DNA of 64,000 bases, from assembly GCF_008973465.1 (NCBI RefSeq), contig NZ_WBXN01000004.1:2356001-2420000 (forward strand). The letters run 5' to 3'. Below the pieces are notes generated by a model. The model saw only the letters and a list, made by a program, of their open reading frames with translations, was not told where the DNA came from and searched no databases. Both the position numbers and the translations under genes were made by a program. The DNA comes from Streptomyces sp. SS1-1. GTDB taxonomy: Bacteria > Actinomycetota > Actinomycetes > Streptomycetales > Streptomycetaceae. Below, in pieces: positions 58,743 to 64,000 of the stretch (position 1 is its first letter; every line of letters starts with the position of its first letter).

Positions 58743-59876
58743 TCAGCCCGCCGTGCCCCCTGCGTGCCCCTTCGGTCTGCGCCCCCTGTCGACCAGGCCG
58801 CTCAGCGCCTCGGCGATCAGCCGGTCACGGTCGGCGCTCGCGTGCTGATAGATCAGCGCGGCCCGCGCCGTGCTGTGGCCCATTCGCGCCATCAGCTCAC
58901 GCGTGCTGGCTCCCGTGGACGCCGCCAGGGTGTTGCCCGTATGCCGAAGATCATGGAAGTGCAGTCCCTTGATCCCCGCAGCCTCGCACGCCTGGCGCCA
59001 TAGCCGATTGAAGTGGTTCCGACGCGGGGTCGCGCCCTTGGCCCCGATGAAGACGCGGCCGTCCGCTCCAGGCTCGGCGTAGCGCTCCAGGTGATCACGG
59101 ATGTCCGGCACGATGACGGCCGGGATCGAAACTGTCCGCTTGCCAGCGGCGCTCTTGGGTGCCTTGATCTCACGCTCGCCGTTGTTCAGCTCCGCGACCG
59201 CGCGGCGGACCCGCAGGGCGCCGGCCTCCAGGTCGAGGTCCCGGCGGTGGAGCCCGATCAGCTCGCCCCAGCGCAGACCGAGGAACCCGGCCATCAGCAC
59301 GAGCACCCGGTAGCGCGGTTGGATCGCGTCGGCCAGGTCGTAGACCTCCTGGACCGTGGCGGTGGGGCGCTCCGGGGTGTGCACCGTGCTGGCGCCCTGG
59401 ATCGTGCAGGGGTTGCGCCGGATCATCTGGTCGGCGACCGCCGTGCCCAGGATCGCCCTCAGCAGGGCGTACGCCTTGGCGACCGTGGTCGGGCCGGTCC
59501 CGGAGGCGAGCTTGTCCGCACGCCAGCGCCGCACGAACGGGGGCGAGATGTCGGTGACGTTGACGTTCCCGAAGGTCGGCTCCAGGTGGTGCCGCAGCAG
59601 CGAGCCGTAGAGCTGGCGCGTGGTGTTCGTCAGCTCCCGCTCAGCGATCCACGCGGCGGCGTACGGGCCGAACGGCACCCTCCCGGCATCCGGGTCGTGC
59701 CAGTCGCCGCGCCGCATCTCGGTCTGCTTGTCAGCCAACCAGGCGTCCGCGTCCCTCTTCGTGCGGAAGGTGTCCGGGGCAGGCCGCAGGACGCCGTCAG
59801 GGCCGACGTACCGGGCTTGGTAGCGGCCGGACGGGAGCTTGCGCACACGGCCGAACGGTCGGCGCTTCGCAGCCAT
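58743..59876 (-). CDS. int: Tyrosine-type site-specific integrase
   Basis: A 377-residue recombinase. The N-terminus is an arm-binding domain (GRVRKLPSGRYQARYVGPDG), then a SAM-like core-binding domain (about 65-150). Catalytic residues: Arg in GFLGLRWGELIGLHRRDL (near 200), the HxxR set in GLHFHDLRHTGNTLA (near 305), the second His in RMGHSTARAAL and Tyr in LIYQHAS (near 343). It cuts at the tRNA-Gly att site that ends 13 bp past its stop codon. The start ATG overlaps the xis stop (ATGA). Confidence 0.95.
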   Translation of the reverse strand: MAAKRRPFGRVRKLPSGRYQARYVGPDGVLRPAPDTFRTKRDADAWLADKQTEMRRGDWHDPDAGRVPFGPYAAAWIAERELTNTTRQLYGSLLRHHLEPTFGNVNVTDISPPFVRRWRADKLASGTGPTTVAKAYALLRAILGTAVADQMIRRNPCTIQGASTVHTPERPTATVQEVYDLADAIQPRYRVLVLMAGFLGLRWGELIGLHRRDLDLEAGALRVRRAVAELNNGEREIKAPKSAAGKRTVSIPAVIVPDIRDHLERYAEPGADGRVFIGAKGATPRRNHFNRLWRQACEAAGIKGLHFHDLRHTGNTLAASTGASTRELMARMGHSTARAALIYQHASADRDRLIAEALSGLVDRGRRPKGHAGGTAG

Positions 59877-60085
59877 CAGGCAGCCCTCCTGAACGTCCCC
59901 GGACGAGCGGTGACCGGCTGAACGGTGTTCTCGGCGATGAAGGCCGCAACGGCACTCTCCGGGATACGGACGTGCCGACCGATCTTGACGAAGGCGATCC
60001 GCCGTTCCTCGATCAGGCGCCGAGGGAAGCGGACGGTGGTGCCGAGCAGCTCGGCCACCTGGTGCACGTCGAGAAGGCGTTCCAT
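59876..60085 (-). CDS. xis: Excisionase / small helix-turn-helix protein Xis
   Basis: 69 residues: MERLLDVHQVAELLGTTVRF with the winged-helix continuation RRLIEERRIAFVKIGRHVRI and IPESAVAAFIAEN. This is the MerR-like excisionase fold. The ATG at 60083-60085 has GGGGGAG 8 nt upstream and is preferred; a GTG nine bases earlier (60094) would overlap rep. Needed with Int for excision (family knowledge). Confidence 0.9.
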   Translation of the reverse strand: MERLLDVHQVAELLGTTVRFPRRLIEERRIAFVKIGRHVRIPESAVAAFIAENTVQPVTARPGTFRRAA

Positions 60086-60087
60086 GG

Positions 60088-61509
60088 TCACCACTCCCCC
60101 GTGGTCTCTCGGTCTTGCAGCTCGGTCAGGGCTTCGCGTGCTGTCTCTCGGTTGAGGCGGATGTCCCGGGCGATGGTCGCGGCGAGCCAGGATTCACCGG
60201 GGCTGTGGCCGTGCCCCGCGTAGGTCCAGTGCGCGAGGGTGAGCGTGCTGCCCTCGGTGTCGTCCGGGTCGGGCAGGCCACGTTCGCGGCGTTCCTGGCG
60301 GGCTCGGTAGTCGGCTCGGACCTGGCGCCGCTCGGTGAGCGTGGTCGAGTAGGCACGGGACTTGGTCATGAAGTGGCCGCGGAAGCCGAGCATGTGAGCC
60401 CAGCGCCACAGCAGCCGGTCCGGGTAGGCATCGTCCAAGTCCCGGCAGGCTTCGATCAGGCGCCGGGTGTGCGCGGGCAAGGCCAGCTTGTCCAGCTCCG
60501 AGAGCTCCCCGATACGGCGGTCCACGGTCTCGGTGGCCTCGGCGGCCTTGGTGGCGTACTTGGCGACGTAGGAGGCGACCGCCTGATCCGTCAGCTCCAC
60601 CCCGTCCATGCCGCCGATCGCCTGGACGTCGACCTGCGATCCCCACCGCAGAACGCGCCCGGCAAAAGCGCCGGCGGACGGGACGGGCACCGCGACCCGA
60701 GCAGCCGCCGCCCGGATCGCCGCCTCGAGGAGAGCGACGGTGGCCCAGGCCGGGGGCGGGGCGTCGGGACCTTCCGGGCCGTCGAGGCGCACCACGGCGT
60801 GAAAGTGCACCGCGCCCCGCTTCTGGAACTCGGCGACCTTGCCGAAGGAGACCCGGCAGGTCTCCCGCAGGACGGCCTGGGTGATGCCCGCGCGGGCGGC
60901 GACCTCCCGACGCAGGTAGATGGTGAAGCGCCGCCACAGGTCCCCCGCATGGTTGTTCCACAGCACCGCCCCCGCGTAGTCGTACGACTCGGGGTCCAGG
61001 GCGGTACCGAGGGCCGGATCGTCGGCAGGGTGCTGGGCGCCGCACCGGCAACGGCCCGAGGCGGGGCGGTTGTGAACCGGGCCGAACGAGGGCGCGGTGA
61101 GAGTGGCGAACACGCCAGGGTGGTGACGCACCCGACCGGGGATGCCCATACGGCTGTCACCGGTGATCCCGGCACGGATCAGGTGGTACACGTCGCCCGC
61201 GTAGGTCCAGGCGCAGGCCGGGCACCGCGAGGCACGCCGGTTGCCGCAGGCCACCCGAAGCCGTCCGCCCGGCTCCTGGTCGGTGGAGTAGGAGTAGAAG
61301 ACGTCGCCGGTCCTGGCATCGCGAGTGACCGTCGAGCCTTGCAGGTGGATCGGGTTGGAGCAGCCGCCCGTGCGGCGGATCTGCTCCTGCCAGCGGTCAA
61401 AGCCAGGCGTGTTGGCGACCCGGAGTAAGTCGGCCAGGGTGAGCGGATCGGTTCCCACAGCTGCCGCCACGCCAGAGACGGCAGCCGTGGAAACAGGCAG
61501 GTTGGTCAC
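60088..61509 (-). CDS. RepSA-like rolling-circle replication initiator
   Basis: A 473-residue protein. The metal-binding HUH-type motif is in RGAVHFHAVVRLDG (HFH), and a candidate catalytic Tyr pair is in AVASYVAKYATKAAE. An N-terminal Cys cluster (RASRCPACAWTYAGDVYHL) is typical of the replication initiators of pSAM2-type elements. It should nick the element's double-strand origin. GTG at 61507-61509 overlaps the stop of the 87-residue gene (GTGA) and has GGGGGG upstream. Confidence 0.88.
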   Translation of the reverse strand: MTNLPVSTAAVSGVAAAVGTDPLTLADLLRVANTPGFDRWQEQIRRTGGCSNPIHLQGSTVTRDARTGDVFYSYSTDQEPGGRLRVACGNRRASRCPACAWTYAGDVYHLIRAGITGDSRMGIPGRVRHHPGVFATLTAPSFGPVHNRPASGRCRCGAQHPADDPALGTALDPESYDYAGAVLWNNHAGDLWRRFTIYLRREVAARAGITQAVLRETCRVSFGKVAEFQKRGAVHFHAVVRLDGPEGPDAPPPAWATVALLEAAIRAAAARVAVPVPSAGAFAGRVLRWGSQVDVQAIGGMDGVELTDQAVASYVAKYATKAAEATETVDRRIGELSELDKLALPAHTRRLIEACRDLDDAYPDRLLWRWAHMLGFRGHFMTKSRAYSTTLTERRQVRADYRARQERRERGLPDPDDTEGSTLTLAHWTYAGHGHSPGESWLAATIARDIRLNRETAREALTELQDRETTGEW

Positions 61510-61769
61510 GCCAGCCCCCCATCGACCAGGGCGAGACGCTTGCCTGTTGCCCAGTCGAAGGGCACCGCCACCGGGCACGGCTCGGAGCCGTCCACGTCAT
61601 CGTGGTAGAGGACGCCGACACCGTCGAGGTTGACCCATCCGAAATGCAGGACCCGGACGCCACACGACTGGCACGGCGCTGGAACAACAGTGGCGTCATC
61701 GCGCCGGGACAGCGGGGCCGAGAGCGGCGCGGTGCCTACTGCAATCCCCTCAAGCATGACTACGGACAT
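61506..61769 (-). CDS. Small element protein, 87 aa, unknown function
   Basis: Starts MSVVMLEGIAVGTAPLSAPL and contains one Cys pair (PCQSCGVRVLHFG) and the hydrophobic-acidic LDGVGVLYHDDVDGSEP. The single CxxC pair may bind metal as a dimer or be disulphide-linked. No domain recognised. ATG at 61767-61769 has GGGAGG 6 nt upstream. It opens the operon with rep, xis and int under the operator at 61810. Confidence 0.8.
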   Translation of the reverse strand: MSVVMLEGIAVGTAPLSAPLSRRDDATVVPAPCQSCGVRVLHFGWVNLDGVGVLYHDDVDGSEPCPVAVPFDWATGKRLALVDGGLA

Positions 61770-61785
61770 GACTGCCTCCCAGAAA

Positions 61786-61827
61786 CCAGCTCTCCTCTAC
61801 CTAGGTACACTTATACATGAGTACAAG
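61786..61827 (-). promoter_or_regulatory. Operator and candidate promoter of the 87aa-rep-xis-int operon
   Basis: On the minus strand TTGTAC (-35-like) is followed after 17 nt by TAGGTA (-10-like). The -35 element is inside a palindrome-like site at 61810-61827, CTTATA-N6-TACAAG on the plus strand, which matches the site upstream of the GntR gene. Repressor binding there would block polymerase. Confidence 0.65.
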
Positions 61828-61882
61828 GGCAGTGGAAAGCCCCGGCCCTCATCGAGAACCGGGGCTCAGGGGCCTACCTTCA

Positions 61883-62650
61883 TCACTCTGCCGAGAAGTC
61901 GTACTGGAAGACGTGCTTGTCGGCCGCTACGACCGATACGAAGACCTCGACAGCCCTGCCTCCAACGTCAATTGCCGTGCGGATCAAGGAAACGACCGGC
62001 ACGCCCGGGAGGAGCCGCAGCGCCTTTTTCTCCTCCTCCGAGGGCATCCGCGCATGCAACTCCTCGCGGAAGGAAGCGAGACGATGCCCTCGCTCCTCGA
62101 GACGGGCATAGCTGCCGCCCGGCCCCGCACTCTCCTCGACGATAGGAGTGCCTTCGACGAGGTCGAGAGGGTAGTAGCTATCCGCCAACTGCATCGGGAC
62201 GCCTCCTCCCCACATACGGCGGCGACGTACAAACACTTCGGAGGCCGCAGGCAGGTTAAGGCGCTCGGAGACCTCTTGCGGCGCCGGCACGTTGCCAAGG
62301 TGCAGCACTTCCTGCTTGTACTCCAGGCCCAGCGCTCGCATGTCGGCAGCGAAGCCACCGAGCCCAGCGGCGCGATTCGCGCGGGTCAAGCGCTGCGAAG
62401 CAAGTCGCAGCACCGGTGCTCGTTCACGCACCCGCGTCCCTCTGCCGTGCTCAGTGACGATCAGCCCCTCTGCTCGCAGAAGGTCCAAGGCCCGACGGAC
62501 GGTCCCACCAGAGACCCCAAAGGTCTTCACCATCTGGGACTCACTCGGCAGTGGCTCACCGGCAGCCAGAGCGCCCGTGTTGATCTCGTTCCGGAAGTGG
62601 TCCGCGATCTGCTTGAAGACCGGGCGGTCACTAGTTGCATCGATGTTCAT
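61883..62650 (-). CDS. GntR/UTRA-family transcriptional regulator (KorSA-like)
   Basis: A 255-residue repressor. Winged helix at about 10-75 (PVFKQIADHFRNEINTGAL, PSESQMVKTFGVSGGTVRRA, GLIVTEHGRGTRV) and a UTRA effector-type domain (about 90-250; YYPLDLVEGTPIVEES, GVPVVSLIRTAIDVGGRAVE). KorSA of pSAM2 has this architecture and represses replication and transfer genes. ATG at 62648-62650 has AAGGGAG 6 nt upstream, overlapping its own operator. Confidence 0.9.
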   Translation of the reverse strand: MNIDATSDRPVFKQIADHFRNEINTGALAAGEPLPSESQMVKTFGVSGGTVRRALDLLRAEGLIVTEHGRGTRVRERAPVLRLASQRLTRANRAAGLGGFAADMRALGLEYKQEVLHLGNVPAPQEVSERLNLPAASEVFVRRRRMWGGGVPMQLADSYYPLDLVEGTPIVEESAGPGGSYARLEERGHRLASFREELHARMPSEEEKKALRLLPGVPVVSLIRTAIDVGGRAVEVFVSVVAADKHVFQYDFSAE

Positions 62651-62659
62651 ACCGTCTCC

Positions 62660-62677
62660 CTTGTACTCCTCTACAAG
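62660..62677 (-). promoter_or_regulatory. GntR operator (autoregulation)
   Basis: CTTGTA-N6-TACAAG, a perfect dyad of 6-bp arms. The site touches the ribosome site of the GntR gene, only 10 nt before its start codon. The same dyad with one change is at 61810-61827. Two copies near the two operon starts suggest one regulator controls both. Confidence 0.75.
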
Positions 62678-62705
62678 GGTAGCGAAGCTGAAGAGCTGTC
62701 GCGAG

Positions 62706-62948
62706 TCAGCCATTGATGAACTTGGTGGACGGTCCAGGGAGGCATGTAGCGGACTCGTCGTCGGTTGCCCACGTCGAGCCACAGCACGGGCACGACGGCA
62801 ATCGGTCCGCATGGCGCGCCACCGTCTGCTCAGGGCACATGGGACAGCGTCCGCTTCCAAGCACAGCTTCGGCGTCGCCTGACACGTCCAGGATCGACCA
62901 CCGCCCGCGTTCGCCTACATGATCAGCGGCTGTACAGCAAAGAAACAT
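62706..62948 (-). CDS. Small Cys-rich protein, probable zinc ribbon (80 aa)
   Basis: Begins MFLCCTAADHVGERGRWSIL and has CPMC and CPCC pairs separated by 16 residues, as in a zinc ribbon. ATG at 62946-62948 has GGAGG 5 nt upstream. It lies 55 bp upstream of the GntR gene on the same strand. No known AICE function; DNA or protein binding is possible. Confidence 0.7.
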   Translation of the reverse strand: MFLCCTAADHVGERGRWSILDVSGDAEAVLGSGRCPMCPEQTVARHADRLPSCPCCGSTWATDDESATCLPGPSTKFING

Positions 62949-63434
62949 GCGCGCCTCCAAAGCTCGCCGGAAGCGTAGTCGTTACAGGTTTCTCTACCTC
63001 ATCAAGTGCCCGCGCACGGCGCGGGCGCGCGCCGCCTCTGCGGCGCGGCCTGCCTCCTGTCTGCGCCCCGGCTGGCCGCGCCCGGCGGCGCGCTGCGTGC
63101 ATGCGGGCAAAGGCAGGAGGTCATCCGCGACCACAAGATGATGCCTCCGGCGGGGGATCGGCCGACACCGGGATGGAGGGGGCGCCGTTCCCGACCGCGG
63201 GCCCGTAGGGGCGTGCGTGGGGTGCTCCCATCCCGTCCACCGCCGACCCAGGCAGAGCCGAGCAGACGCGGCCCCTGGCGTCCAGGTCGTTCGTACAGTG
63301 GCGCGCTCCACCTGGACGCCAGGAACCACGCCCGCTCCACGGTGTGTGGGTCGACGGCGGACGGGATGGGAGCTGGGTGAGTCGTGGGTTGTGTACGTGG
63401 TGAAGGTAACGGATGCGGCGCTACAGTCCCGGAC
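62949..63434. other. 486-bp non-coding region with nested inverted repeats, candidate origin
   Basis: No frame here is convincing: overlapping ORFs on both strands are low-complexity. The left half is a very GC-rich tract of GCGCGG/CCGCGC-type words; the right half holds the nested inverted repeats at 63224-63373. Structure and location fit an origin (double- or single-strand) or transfer locus of the element. Confidence 0.55.
63224..63373. repeat. Nested inverted repeats in the element
   Basis: Outer arms 63224-63250 and 63347-63373 are 27 nt long and match at 25 positions; the two mismatches would be G-T pairs. Inner arms 63274-63287 and 63310-63323 (CCTGGCGTCCAGGT) are perfect over 14 nt and each is itself a CCTGG-NNN-CCAGG palindrome. 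As single-stranded DNA this would fold into a large stem-loop. Confidence 0.85.
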
Positions 63435-63674
63435 ATGAAGCCCGGGAGACTGACGCAGTTCGGCGCATCGTTCATCGCGATAGTCAGGCACGTCATCCGG
63501 CGCCCTTTGCTGATCCTGGCACTCGTGCTCATCTGCGCGGCGACCACATGGCTCCAGAAGTCTCTGCCGCAGCCGTGGGACGGTTTGCCTTATGGCTTCG
63601 GCATGCTGGCCGCTATGTGGTCTATCTCACTGACCCTTCCTCGAAGCCAGGAAGATCAACAGGCCGACGACTGA
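63435..63674 (+). CDS. Small two-helix membrane protein of the element (79 aa)
   Basis: Begins MKPGRLTQFGASFIAIVRHV, has the helices LLILALVLICAATTWLQ and GFGMLAAMWSISLTLP, and a charged tail SQEDQQADD. TACAGT 7 nt before the ATG resembles a -10 box, so the message may be leaderless. It is the only plus-strand gene of the element and sits where a transfer or spread gene might be, but no such function is shown. Confidence 0.7.
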   Translation: MKPGRLTQFGASFIAIVRHVIRRPLLILALVLICAATTWLQKSLPQPWDGLPYGFGMLAAMWSISLTLPRSQEDQQADD

Positions 63675-63795
63675 GCGTGCCCGCTGCGTGCCCGATACAG
63701 CAGCACCCGAGGGGGCAGCACGGTAAACCACGGGGACTCGGCAAGAGACAGGCAGGTCAGCGCCTTGCCAGGTCAGCGACCACCCGCATACGCGA

Positions 63796-63894
63796 TCTTC
63801 CAAACTAGCTACGCGGGTTCGATTCCCGTCGCCCGCTCTGTACGGCTCAGGGCCAGGCCGGAGGGTTCCTCCTCCGCCTGGCCCTGGTCGTTTT
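63796..63894 (+). repeat. attR: second copy of the 99-bp repeat
   Basis: Identical to 58632-58730. It contains the 3' 42 bases of tRNA-Gly without the 5' part (a non-functional remnant) and the terminator hairpin. It marks the right border of the element; the original chromosome continues with the VOC gene. Confidence 0.95.
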
Positions 63895-63913
63895 CCGGGG
63901 CCGTACCCCTCGG

Positions 63914-64000
63914 TCAGGCGCGGCCCGGCCAGGTCGGGCCCTCGTCGGTCCAGACGACGCCCTTGTTGCGGCACAGGCAGAAGGGGTGGCCGATCGGGTC
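63914..64000 (-). CDS. VOC-family (glyoxalase-like) protein, C-terminal end
   Basis: Only 28 codons and the stop are in the window. The segment DPIGHPFCLCRNKG is the typical C-terminal end of glyoxalase/bleomycin-resistance-like folds. The N-terminus is beyond the right edge. It is a core-chromosome gene downstream of the att site. Confidence 0.8.
   Translation of the reverse strand, partial: DPIGHPFCLCRNKGVVWTDEGPTWPGRA

Larger units (their letters stand above)
58632..63894. mobile_element. Mini-AICE (pSAM2-type integrative element) in tRNA-Gly
   Basis: Bounded by identical 99-bp repeats starting at 58632 and 63796, so the excised unit is about 5164 bp. It contains, right to left, a small membrane protein, a nested inverted repeat, a Cys-rich protein, a GntR regulator, an 87-residue protein, a rolling-circle Rep, an excisionase and a tyrosine integrase. 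The int-xis-rep order and the GntR (KorSA-like) regulator are those of pSAM2-like AICEs. There is no FtsK/SpoIIIE-type transfer gene, no Spd genes, and no cargo operon. It looks capable of excision and replication; transfer would need help. Confidence 0.9.

Noticed and set aside
63002..63547. Overlapping minus-strand frames of 165-181 codons right of the GntR gene
   Set aside because: They cross the nested inverted repeats and the small membrane gene, have no ribosome site, and their translation is Pro/Arg low-complexity.

Overview
The window is a high-GC actinobacterial chromosome segment, almost certainly Streptomyces. Signs are the many GTG starts, near-exclusive G/C third positions, the gene order tig-clpP1-clpP2-clpX ... 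valS-folC ... ndk-mreB-mreC-mreD-pbp2-rodA ... RNase E-L21-L27-obg ... proB-proA-nadD-LCP-rsfS, and an integrative element of the pSAM2 type at the right end. Most of it reads right to left (minus strand) and matches a conserved core region; the species cannot be named from the sequence alone.

Left part (1-10.0 kb): a cut histidine phosphatase gene, rsfS, an LCP-family wall-polymer ligase, nadD, two tiny membrane proteins, an M48 membrane protease, a frameshifted anchored protein beside a short intact relative, then proA and proB separated by a small conserved unknown gene.

10.2-24.1 kb: a cell-wall glycopolymer block set between proB and obg. It encodes a polysaccharide pyruvyl transferase family protein, two membrane-anchored TagF-like glycerophosphotransferase homologues, a family 2 glycosyltransferase, a cytidylyltransferase-SDR fusion that could make a CDP-polyol, a Tat-exported PhoD-like phosphodiesterase, and two tandem secreted seven-repeat FG-GAP proteins. 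With the LCP protein at the left this suggests synthesis, attachment and turnover of a phosphate-containing wall polymer.

24.3-31.9 kb: obg, rpmA, rplU, a very large RNase E/G with Arg- and Lys-rich extensions, and the DUF2344 protein. Five less familiar genes (31.9-36.8 kb) follow, including a membrane protein built on a repeated motif and a coiled-coil/Mrr-nuclease/TerD fusion. They separate DUF2344 from the B12-binding radical SAM protein with which it is often paired.

39.1-58.2 kb: a CYTH-CHAD protein, the elongation/sporulation wall genes rodA-pbp2-mreD-mreC-mreB, ndk, a DUF4233 membrane protein, folC, valS, a proline-rich membrane protein, clpX, clpP2, clpP1 (with a likely ClgR box) and tig.

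58.4-64.0 kb: tRNA-Pro(TGG), then tRNA-Gly(TCC), which is the insertion site of a very small actinomycete integrative and conjugative element (AICE). The element unit is about 5.16 kb and is bounded by a perfect 99-bp repeat. It carries integrase, excisionase, a rolling-circle Rep with HUH-type motifs, a GntR repressor with two matching operators, three small genes and a large nested inverted repeat, but no FtsK-like transfer gene. Beyond attR the end of a VOC-family gene is visible.
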